From Muribaculaceae bacterium (GTDB taxonomy: Bacteria; Bacteroidota; Bacteroidia; Bacteroidales; Muribaculaceae): a stretch of DNA of 29,740 nt. Made by a program: the position numbers and the translations under genes. The stretch covers positions 1-29,740 of the forward strand of contig JAFLTK010000054.1 of assembly GCA_022511505.1 (NCBI GenBank), written 5' to 3'. The notes beneath the pieces were generated by a model that was given only the letters and a program-made list of their open reading frames with translations, searched no databases and was not told the origin of the DNA. How positions within the stretch are numbered: position 1 is the stretch's first letter; every line of letters starts with the position of its first letter. Positions 8,829-14,539 of the stretch are shown here, piece after piece.

Positions 8829-8860
8829 CAAAGTTAACAAATCTTTTCCTTTCCACCAAA
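8829..8860 (-). promoter_or_regulatory. Consensus promoter of rplS
   Basis: On the minus strand, TTTG (8860-8857) is followed after 20 bp by TAACTTTG (8836-8829), an excellent match to the Bacteroidota TTTG/TAnnTTTG pair. The expected start site is near 8822, leaving a leader of about 78 nt. A short CGAC/GTCG hairpin can be drawn in that leader; a regulatory role is only a guess. Confidence 0.7.
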
Positions 8861-8909
8861 TTTCCCAAAAAATTCCACCAAAAAATGAACGAAATAAAGA
8901 AGGAATTGC

Positions 8910-8935
8910 TTTCAAATTGGGAAACCAATTTGAAA
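8910..8935. other. Perfect 11-bp hairpin with GAAA loop
   Basis: TTTCAAATTGG (8910-8920) and CCAATTTGAAA (8925-8935) close a GAAA tetraloop on the plus strand. It lies directly downstream (minus strand) of the caspase operon terminator and upstream of the rplS promoter. It may be a second, backup terminator or a boundary element. Confidence 0.5.
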
Positions 8936-8936
8936 A

Positions 8937-8972
8937 ATAAGGGATAACTTAGTTATGCGAGTTATCCCTTAT
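8937..8972 (-). terminator. Terminator of the caspase operon
   Basis: Perfect 13-bp stem ATAAGGGATAACT (8937-8949) / AGTTATCCCTTAT (8960-8972), 10-nt loop. Read on the minus strand it begins about 27 nt after the stop at 9000 and is followed by TTTTTC, a good intrinsic terminator. Confidence 0.8.
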
Positions 8973-8999
8973 ATGTTATAATCAATCTTTGGAATAGAC

Positions 9000-10430
9000 C
9001 TACTTAAGAGTCATTTTCTGCCACAGTTTATTGTTTGCTGCAGATGTAACTGCGGGGAGTTGCTGATTGTTGTTAATGAAGAAAGCACTCTTTTTTACAT
9101 TTTCAGTTATATACTCAGCCAACTCACCTAATGTTGCGTCACCGTTTGTTTCCTGTAGTTTCTTAAGCAAGAAATAAGTCATCAGTCCGTGACTCTTTTC
9201 TTTGTAAGTATGAGCCGTTTGGTCTCCCTGAGCCGCTGAAAACACAACGAGGTTACCAGTGGGCTTTTCTTCTTTAGCCTTAATGGCAACAGAACGTGCT
9301 GAAACAATCATGTCATCGTCATCGGTTCTTGTGGCGCCAGAGAAACAACCGTCAATGAAAAAGACTACACTATTTGCATCGATTGCGCCTAAATCGGTAT
9401 AAATATCCTTTAGTTTAAAACCGGTACTATTATCTCCCACTTGATAATCTACAGGGAGGATATAAGCCTCTTTAGTAGTCTCATCTGGTATACCGTGGCC
9501 CGAATAGTAGACAACTATTTTAGATTTCTTCCCGATTACTTGGGCTCCCTGTTTCAATCTTGTAAAAGCGCCTTTCATTTTCCCCAATGTTCCATCTGTC
9601 ACTGTGATTATCTGAGACTCAGGGACTCCTACTGCTAACTTCATATACTGCTCAAAGGCGGCTCCATCATTCAGGGCATAGTCAACCTTTTTTATACCAT
9701 TTTCATAATTTTCATTTGCAATTATTAGAACAATTGTATTCTCAGCATCCTTCTTAGCCTTGGGAATGTTTATGTCTACATCGCTATTTAATTGACGTGC
9801 ACCTACTATCTTATCAGAAGAAGGGTTTTCTGCATATTTTATTGGCGAATTACTTTCTTTTGAACGCAACAATGATGCTACCTCTTTGTTTTGAGGTACA
9901 TCCAAATGAGAAGGCAAAGACGGATCCACTCTGAAATCATAAACTTCTGCAGGCACGCCGGCCTCTATTCTAAATAATGCATATTCGCCTGCTCCTAAAT
10001 AATCAGTGGGAACGACTTTGTATATTTCGTCTGTCAATTGTTCCACTCTCAGAGGAATTTCATCTATTTCGGTGGAGGTTCCTGAGTATAAACCTGTTTT
10101 GGAATACGGAAGTTCCCTTTTCTTCTTTTTCTCTTTTAAGGGTGCCATCTTCCATGATTCTATTGGGACATGAATTGGAGAGATTATATAAAAATATGTT
10201 GCACCCTGAGGCAGAATCAAGTTTGAATTCTTACCGTCTATTTCAACGCTTGACGTTAGTTTTGACCCGAAGGCCGACAACATCGCTTTACCGCTTACCT
10301 TCATACCTGTCGTAACAGATTTTACGGCAGGTTCGAGTTGCGACTTGGAGTTTAATACATAAACCTGCTGTGCATTTAGCGTGAGAACGCATAAACAAAA
10401 TGCGATAGCAACTATCAGTTTAGTCTTCAT
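9000..10430 (-). CDS. Exported caspase-fold (C14) cysteine protease
   Basis: 476 residues from the ATG at 10430, which begins the signal peptide MKTKLIVAIAFCLCVLTLNAQ; an upstream ATG at 10451 would add 7 residues. The order is signal peptide, a beta-rich N-terminal region (~25-225) with no known motif, then a caspase-like domain (~232-420). It opens 'NTIVLIIANENYENGIKKVD', carries the catalytic His in 'KIVVYYSGHGIPD' (His ~312) and the Cys in 'VVFFIDGCFSGATR' (Cys ~362). Both dyad residues are intact, so it is likely active with specificity after a basic or acidic residue that I cannot predict. Its start overlaps the upstream DUF4384 stop by 11 bp, showing translational coupling. With the two exported partners it probably forms an envelope complex. 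No T9SS tail is seen, so the periplasm or outer membrane inner face is the likely location. Codon use is A+T-rich against its neighbours. Confidence 0.9.
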   Translation of the reverse strand: MKTKLIVAIAFCLCVLTLNAQQVYVLNSKSQLEPAVKSVTTGMKVSGKAMLSAFGSKLTSSVEIDGKNSNLILPQGATYFYIISPIHVPIESWKMAPLKEKKKKRELPYSKTGLYSGTSTEIDEIPLRVEQLTDEIYKVVPTDYLGAGEYALFRIEAGVPAEVYDFRVDPSLPSHLDVPQNKEVASLLRSKESNSPIKYAENPSSDKIVGARQLNSDVDINIPKAKKDAENTIVLIIANENYENGIKKVDYALNDGAAFEQYMKLAVGVPESQIITVTDGTLGKMKGAFTRLKQGAQVIGKKSKIVVYYSGHGIPDETTKEAYILPVDYQVGDNSTGFKLKDIYTDLGAIDANSVVFFIDGCFSGATRTDDDDMIVSARSVAIKAKEEKPTGNLVVFSAAQGDQTAHTYKEKSHGLMTYFLLKKLQETNGDATLGELAEYITENVKKSAFFINNNQQLPAVTSAANNKLWQKMTLK

Positions 10431-11313
10431 TTTTATAGATTTTAATATCAATTGTTTTAAAAGTTATATAATCATTGTTGGTGAGAAGCTTGGTCTTCCA
10501 TTTAGCGTAGTCACTATGGGTGGCGTCTTTCGGTCTTGTTTTATCGGTTTCATCTATGTTCATTTTCCCTTTATTGAATTTTTGTGGAGAAAAATAAAAA
10601 TCAAGGGTGTTTATTTCAACCGCTCTTCCTGAGTGAAGTACATATTCATCAACTTCAGTAGAATGATTCGAATCGGTTTTTGGAGAAAAGAATATATATT
10701 CTTTGTCTGCCTCAATGTAATATGCTCCATCCGAAGAATTTCGGTAAGGCAAGAGGCAGAATGCGTTTGTTTCATCTAACAAATAGATGTTAAGATAACC
10801 CGAGACAGGGCTTTTGAAATACACAAACAGGTCATCACCGTCGTTATACGAACCGTCGGGAGTGACAAACCTTCTGTTTGGTGCATTCTTTAGAGTCTCG
10901 ACTTCAAAATCAACATATTCCGTTCCAATCTCTCTCGCTACGCCCTTTATCCAACACTCAATAATGAGTTTCCCGGGTTCTATCTCTCTGATTGGCGATA
11001 ATCGACAATCGATATCCGAGATCCATTCGGCCTTAGTTTGAGAAATTGATTGAGTTGCCACTGTTACATCTTCGCTGACCATAAGAGTCTCTGTACTAGA
11101 GATTTTAGTGCCGAAATATTTAAGTATCGCGTCTTTCCTTGCTTCAAAGATGGCCTTATTCTGCAATTCGGCTATTGACATATTATCCTCAGCCGTGACA
11201 ATACTTGTGCCTTCCACGGTTACCGATTTTGGTTTTGCCGCATGTGATTGAAATGAAAGACCGTATAACAAAAGAAATATAATGAACAAAAACTTGATTC
11301 TCATTATGACCAT
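10420..11313 (-). CDS. Exported DUF4384-domain protein of the caspase operon
   Basis: 297 residues, or 294 if it starts at the ATG at 11304. A Sec signal peptide (MRIKFLFIIFLLLYGLSFQSHA) leads. Residues ~25-125 look like an LPP20/FlgT-type flavour domain with repeated Ala-rich helix 'IAELQNKAIFEARKDAILKYFG'. Residues ~150-190 show the DUF4384 pattern 'LFVYFKSPVSGYLNIYLLDE' followed by 'CLLPY'. DUF4384 is often found fused to or next to caspases and kinases, where its binding role is not known in detail. The gene starts 3 bp after the upstream stop (11317) and overlaps the caspase start, so all three are co-translated. Signal peptide implies periplasmic or membrane-facing function. Confidence 0.82.
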   Translation of the reverse strand: MVIMRIKFLFIIFLLLYGLSFQSHAAKPKSVTVEGTSIVTAEDNMSIAELQNKAIFEARKDAILKYFGTKISSTETLMVSEDVTVATQSISQTKAEWISDIDCRLSPIREIEPGKLIIECWIKGVAREIGTEYVDFEVETLKNAPNRRFVTPDGSYNDGDDLFVYFKSPVSGYLNIYLLDETNAFCLLPYRNSSDGAYYIEADKEYIFFSPKTDSNHSTEVDEYVLHSGRAVEINTLDFYFSPQKFNKGKMNIDETDKTRPKDATHSDYAKWKTKLLTNNDYITFKTIDIKIYKNED

Positions 11314-11316
11314 AAA

Positions 11317-11985
11317 TTAGAAATCAATCGCATCGTCAAGTTCCTGGTGCATCTCTTTCAATTCTTCCTTTTTTTGCTTGTTCAGTTCATCCTGGATTTC
11401 TTTATCCAAGGTCCTTGCATCAACAGCCCACGTTTGGTCCACAGTATATGTGCCATCGGGTTCTTTTATATAAACATTGTAAATTACATGGGCTCTTTTT
11501 ATGATTCCTGCAACAAATGTTTTTGTCGCTATGTCTAAATCCAAGTCATCATTTATCAGGGACCCTCTTCCTAAACTTGCAAATTTTGTCTGGATTTGTT
11601 GCAATAACTGCCTTTGTGCCATTTGCTCAGCAACTAAAGAGGCTTTAAGCAGAGTATTACCTTTACCCTGATATGAACCGCATATGTATATAAGATTGTT
11701 TTCTTCATCTCTGAATGTGGTATAATCGTCTTTTACTTGAAGTTGGTAAGAAAGATCGGGATTGCCGCCATTCACTTTCCACCCTTGTTTCTCCATTTCT
11801 TTTGCCAATTTTTTATTCTCTTTGGATACACGGGTTTTGTTGAAACTGTCACGTTCTTTGTTGTACTCTTTCCGGTCTTTTAAGTTGCTTTTCTGCTTGG
11901 CATAAAAATTTTGTGCCATCACCTCTGAATCTAAACAAGAAATCAGAAGAGTCAGCAAGACCAAAACAAATTTTAAATGTTTCAT
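11317..11985 (-). CDS. Exported, charged LPP20-like protein, first gene of the caspase operon
   Basis: 222 residues. The N terminus MKHLKFVLVLLTLLISCLDSEVMAQ fits either a lipoprotein (lipobox LISC, Cys ~17) or signal peptidase I cleavage after VMAQ; I cannot choose. Residues ~25-70 are highly charged and probably helical. Residues ~95-190 ('IYICGSYQGKGNTLLKASLV', 'EQMAQRQLLQQIQTKF', then 'TYTVDQTWAVDARTLDKEIQ') resemble LPP20-family outer-membrane lipoproteins. The C terminus is a Glu/Lys-rich helix. It is the promoter-proximal gene, 93 nt downstream (minus strand) of the structured RNA that ends near 12078. The function is unknown, and the LPP20 call is by pattern only. Confidence 0.72.
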   Translation of the reverse strand: MKHLKFVLVLLTLLISCLDSEVMAQNFYAKQKSNLKDRKEYNKERDSFNKTRVSKENKKLAKEMEKQGWKVNGGNPDLSYQLQVKDDYTTFRDEENNLIYICGSYQGKGNTLLKASLVAEQMAQRQLLQQIQTKFASLGRGSLINDDLDLDIATKTFVAGIIKRAHVIYNVYIKEPDGTYTVDQTWAVDARTLDKEIQDELNKQKKEELKEMHQELDDAIDF

Positions 11986-12216
11986 GATTATTCTTTTATT
12001 TTATATTGGTTTACGAATCAACGATTTTTGACTACAAATTGGAAGACTCACAATCCAACTATAAAAAGAAAAGAACATAAAAAAGACGTGAGAGTCTGTA
12101 CTGTTGCTCTTCACGCCTACTGAGGCTCTCGCATTGCCTTATCCGATCGGAAGAGCAACGCCGAAGCCCACGTCTGTATGACAGCGCGTTTGGGAATCGA
12201 TCAGGATTTCCAACGT

Positions 12217-12240
12217 CTACAAATCATACCACGAGGACAT
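12217..12240 (-). CDS. Seven-codon ORF in the leader RNA (candidate)
   Basis: MSSWYDL followed by TAG. It begins 9 nt after the stop of the 27-codon ORF, so re-initiation is conceivable. An ORF this short arises easily by chance; it is listed because of its position and its Trp and Tyr residues. Confidence 0.2.
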   Translation of the reverse strand: MSSWYDL

Positions 12241-12249
12241 CTACCGTTG

Positions 12250-12333
12250 CTATTTCTTGATCGGATAGTAGAATTTGCGAGATTCCAGTAGGTCAAGAAT
12301 AGCGTAGTAAACGCCTTCAAAAAATGTCATCAT
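12250..12333 (-). CDS. 27-codon aromatic-rich small ORF in the leader RNA (candidate)
   Basis: Starts ATGATG at 12333, about 41 nt after the predicted transcript start and 9 nt after a 5' hairpin, and ends TAG at 12250. The peptide begins MMTFFEGVYYAILDLLESRK and ends FYYPIKK. Seven of 27 residues are Phe or Tyr. The amphipathic middle (AILDLLESRK) looks protein-like rather than random. It could be a leader peptide whose translation affects folding of the 3' domain (its last codons can pair with the apical loop), or a small membrane-associated protein. Coding is not proven. Confidence 0.4.
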   Translation of the reverse strand: MMTFFEGVYYAILDLLESRKFYYPIKK

Positions 12334-12380
12334 ACCCACCCACGAACCCTTTATCGGGCTTCGACGAGCGATATGCGACG

Positions 12381-12411
12381 CAAATGTAGGTAAAAATTTT
12401 TTAAAATGAAA
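12381..12411 (-). promoter_or_regulatory. Promoter of the structured RNA / caspase operon
   Basis: On the minus strand TACATTTG (12388-12381) matches TAnnTTTG exactly. The element 19 bp upstream is TTTC (12411-12408), one base off TTTG. The predicted start is near 12374. Between the RNA's T tract and the first operon gene only a weaker match, TATAGTTG (12063-12056), is seen, so this promoter may drive the operon through the hairpin. Confidence 0.6.
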
Positions 12412-12455
12412 GAATGCCGGGAGATTTTTTTGAATGATGGTTTTAATAAAGCGGT

Positions 12456-12505
12456 TTTCTCGATAAATCGCGATTTATCATGATTTAACACGATTCATCG
12501 AGAAA
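12456..12505. repeat. Intergenic palindromic repeat, family 1, copy A
   Basis: Outer arms TTTCTCGATAAATC (12456-12469) and GATTCATCGAGAAA (12492-12505) pair with one mismatch. Inside, 12462-12479 is a perfect 18-bp palindrome (GATAAATCG/CGATTTATC), followed by a further TGATTTA unit. A closely related element lies at 25721-25760. It sits between the divergent promoters at 12381-12411 (-) and 12600-12631 (+). Confidence 0.7.
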
Positions 12506-12599
12506 TGATGAAGCGGCGAAATGGGGCAGGGCTACACCGAGGCGCGTCACGGCGTTGACGGCGGGTTTTGGGGAAAAATAGGGCGGCGGGGTGGATTTA

Positions 12600-12631
12600 T
12601 TTGCGGGGATTGAAAAAAGTGCTTACCTTTG
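12600..12631 (+). promoter_or_regulatory. Consensus promoter for the mini T9SS-tail protein
   Basis: TTTG (12600-12603), 20 bp, then TACCTTTG (12624-12631): both elements match the Bacteroidota consensus. The expected start site is near 12638, giving a 5' UTR of about 140 nt to the ATG at 12781. The DUF3127 gene at 13178 may be read from it too. Confidence 0.7.
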
Positions 12632-12780
12632 TAAAAATTAAAAAATACAGAACCCTTGGGATAAACGAGACTGAAGCCTAATCGCAGACGAACCGAAGAC
12701 GATTTATAAACGCAACGGATATGGAATGCCGTCCCGACGGCGGTGAGGCGGATGTCGAGTTTAAGGTAACGGAAAAATTG

Positions 12781-13155
12781 ATGAAACTGAGACTCTGCAT
12801 AATGGCAATGATGGTGATGATGGGCGTGGCAACGGTTGATGCGGCGTCCGTTCGTCAGCGCTATGTGCCGTCGGCCGAAGCCGAATGGGGCGGAGCGCCG
12901 GCAGCGATAGAGGCCGGGCGCATTGAGGCACACCCGGTCAAGTTTATCCACTATGGGGGCGTTATCGATATCTCGTCGGAGGCAGTTATCGACAAAATCG
13001 AGGTGTTTGCGCTGAGTGGCATGAAACTGAGTGTCAAGCGGGTTCGCGGGACGTCGACCACTATCAACGCGGGCGATTTTGACTATGGCTTCTATATCGT
13101 GGTTACTCATTTTGCCGACGGAAGCCGTCCCGCGGTTAATAAATTTATCAGATAA
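12781..13155 (+). CDS. Mini secreted protein, almost entirely a T9SS-like C-terminal domain
   Basis: 124 residues from the ATG at 12781, where the signal peptide MKLRLCIMAMMVMMGVATVDA begins; an in-frame ATG at 12721 would add 20 polar, charged residues and hide it. After a ~45-residue spacer the rest ('IDISSEAVIDKIEVFALSGM', 'KLSVKRVRG', 'INAGDFDYGFYIVVTHFADG', 'NKFIR') follows the type A T9SS sorting-domain pattern: a strand before a Gly-containing turn, then the GFYIVV strand and a short basic end. No separate cargo domain is left. It could be a free-standing sorting-domain-like protein, a remnant of a larger cargo, or a different small beta-sandwich family. The product is unknown. It is 22 bp upstream of the DUF3127 gene. 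Confidence 0.75.
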   Translation: MKLRLCIMAMMVMMGVATVDAASVRQRYVPSAEAEWGGAPAAIEAGRIEAHPVKFIHYGGVIDISSEAVIDKIEVFALSGMKLSVKRVRGTSTTINAGDFDYGFYIVVTHFADGSRPAVNKFIR

Positions 13156-13177
13156 ATCATAAAAATAGAATATATAA

Positions 13178-13633
13178 ATGGAAATAACAGGCAAAATTAT
13201 TGCAGCATTACCCGAGCAGGGCGGCACGTCGCGCTCCGGCAATCCGTGGAAGAAACGCGAGTATGTTCTCGAGACGTTGGAGAATTATCCCCGCAAGGTT
13301 TGTTTCAACCTTTTTGGCGACCGCGCCGACCAGTTCCCGTTGAACGTAGGCGAGGTGGTGACGGTCAGTTTTGACCTCGAGAGCCGCGAATACAACGGCC
13401 GTTGGTACACCGACGTTCGCGCTTGGAAGGTGGATAAGGGCGCGCCCGCGGCAGCTCCCATGGGTGGACAGTATCAACAGCCTGCCTATCAGCAACCGGC
13501 ACCCGGCTTTGGCGGGGCGGCCGTTCCCCCGGCGGCTCCGGTTCCTCCCCAGATGCCTCAGGGCTATGGCGACCCGTTTGGCGCCCAGCCGGCGGCTCCT
13601 ACTGCCAACGAGGGTGATGACCTGCCGTTCTAA
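13178..13633 (+). CDS. DUF3127 OB-fold protein with SSB-like acidic tip
   Basis: 151 residues. Residues 1-95 ('MEITGKIIAALPEQGGTSRS', 'WKKREYVLETLENYPRKVCF', 'NLFGDRADQF', 'VSFDLESREYNGRWYTDVRA') match DUF3127, a predicted OB-fold family common in Bacteroidota. Residues ~96-140 are a flexible Gln/Pro/Ala/Gly-rich linker. The last residues, NEGDDLPF, look like the acidic, hydrophobic-ended tail of single-stranded DNA-binding protein (DDDIPF in E. coli), which recruits replication and repair proteins. The inferred role is nucleic-acid binding with SSB-type partner docking; this is not proven. The end is followed by a very strong hairpin. No signal peptide, so cytosolic. Confidence 0.88.
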   Translation: MEITGKIIAALPEQGGTSRSGNPWKKREYVLETLENYPRKVCFNLFGDRADQFPLNVGEVVTVSFDLESREYNGRWYTDVRAWKVDKGAPAAAPMGGQYQQPAYQQPAPGFGGAAVPPAAPVPPQMPQGYGDPFGAQPAAPTANEGDDLPF

Positions 13634-13648
13634 ACGTGGCATTTACCT

Positions 13649-13692
13649 ATACCAAGAGCGAGTTGAGAAACATCTCAACTCGCTCTTGGTAT
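13649..13692. terminator. 20-bp perfect hairpin after the DUF3127 gene
   Basis: The left arm (13649-13668, ATACCAAGAGCG then AGTTGAGA) pairs fully with 13673-13692 around an AACA tetraloop. It lies 15 bp after the stop at 13633 and between converging genes (lpxA ends at 13754). There is no strong T tract, but the stem is exceptionally stable. Confidence 0.7.
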
Positions 13693-13753
13693 TATAGGGG
13701 CTTATGATATAGTGGACGCACGAGCCGTGAGTCCCTGCCGGATGACAGTGGCC

Positions 13754-14524
13754 CTATCCGCGGATGATGCCGCGGTCGGCGTGGCGCACAAAGTCGATGA
13801 TTTGGTCGCGCAGGGGGCTTTGGGGCAATTCGGCCTCAATCTTGGCGAGGGCTTCGGTGAAGTTGAGTCCTGAGGCGTAGAGATGGCGGTAGACGTTGTG
13901 GATTTCGTCGATTTGCTCAACTGAGAAGCCGCGGCGGCGCAAGCCGATGGCATTGATGCCGGTGAACGAGATTGGCTCGCGGGCTGCCTTGACAAACGGG
14001 GGTATGTCCTTGTTAATCAGCGCTCCGCCCTGTACCATGATGTGCGGGCCGAGGTGGCAGAATTGGTGGACCAGCGTTCCGCCGCCAATGACGGCATAGT
14101 CGTCGACAATGACCTCGCCGGCAAGTTGGGTGGCATTGGATATAATGACGTTGTCGCCAACGACGCAGTCGTGGGCCACGTGGCTATAGGCCATGATGAG
14201 CGTGCCCGAGCCGATAACGGTGCGTCCCTTGGAGGCGGTTCCGCGGTTGACGGTGACACACTCGCGCAGGGTGGTGTTGTCGCCGATGATGGCGAGGGAG
14301 TCCTCGCCGCGGAACTTGAGGTCCTGAGGGATGCCGGCAATGACGGCACCGGCGTGGATGTGGCAGTTGCGCCCTATGCGCGCGCCGCTCAGAATGGTAA
14401 CGTTGCTGCCAATCTGTGTTCCCTCGCCAATTTCAACGTTGGCGTCGATGGTGGTAAAGGGGCCGACGCTGACGTCGGCTCCAATCCTGGCATCGGGATG
14501 TATGGCTGTTAATTGATGTATCAT
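13754..14524 (-). CDS. lpxA: UDP-N-acetylglucosamine acyltransferase
   Basis: 256 residues. It transfers a 3-hydroxyacyl chain from acyl-ACP to UDP-GlcNAc, the first step of lipid A synthesis in the cytosol. Hexapeptide repeats run through residues ~1-185 (for example 'HPDARIGADVSVGPF', 'VEIGEGTQIGSNVTI'). The catalytic His is in 'MAYSHVAHDCVVGDN' (His118, equal to E. coli His125). 'GTLVHQFCHLGPHIMV' and 'GINAIGLRRRGFS' are also typical, and the C-terminal helical domain is complete. It starts 15 bp after the lpxC/fabZ stop and is the last gene of the operon. Confidence 0.97.
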   Translation of the reverse strand: MIHQLTAIHPDARIGADVSVGPFTTIDANVEIGEGTQIGSNVTILSGARIGRNCHIHAGAVIAGIPQDLKFRGEDSLAIIGDNTTLRECVTVNRGTASKGRTVIGSGTLIMAYSHVAHDCVVGDNVIISNATQLAGEVIVDDYAVIGGGTLVHQFCHLGPHIMVQGGALINKDIPPFVKAAREPISFTGINAIGLRRRGFSVEQIDEIHNVYRHLYASGLNFTEALAKIEAELPQSPLRDQIIDFVRHADRGIIRG

Positions 14525-14539
14525 CGGGGGATGACGGTG

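Larger units (their letters stand above)
12078..12376 (-). ncRNA. Structured leader or small RNA upstream of the caspase operon
   Basis: Predicted minus-strand transcript of ~297 nt from the promoter at 12381-12411 to a TTTTTT tract (12084-12079). The 3' domain has outer helix 12084-12090/12169-12175 (7 bp), inner helix 12103-12112/12150-12159 (10 bp) and an apical GCCT/AGGC hairpin (12115-12126). A 5' hairpin (12343-12363, one bulge) and a hairpin at ~12191-12212 are also visible. Nine bases of the apical loop (12140-12148) are complementary to 12259-12267, inside the small ORF, allowing a long-range pairing. It does not look like tmRNA, RNase P RNA or 4.5S RNA; a 6S-type RNA is not excluded. 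It may attenuate the operon starting at 11985 or be a separate sRNA. Confidence 0.6.

Noticed and set aside
12078..12376. tmRNA, RNase P RNA or 4.5S RNA as identity of the structured RNA
   Set aside because: There is no tag peptide ending in Ala-Ala, no RNase P core signatures and no SRP GGAA/AGCA loop pair. A 6S identity could not be excluded.
12721..12780. Upstream ATG for the mini secreted protein
   Set aside because: It would place 20 charged residues before the signal peptide; the ATG at 12781 gives a normal one.
12547..13242. 231-codon minus-strand open frame over the mini protein
   Set aside because: It covers two promoter elements and the opposite strand of a gene with a signal peptide; its sequence is His/Arg-rich with no pattern.
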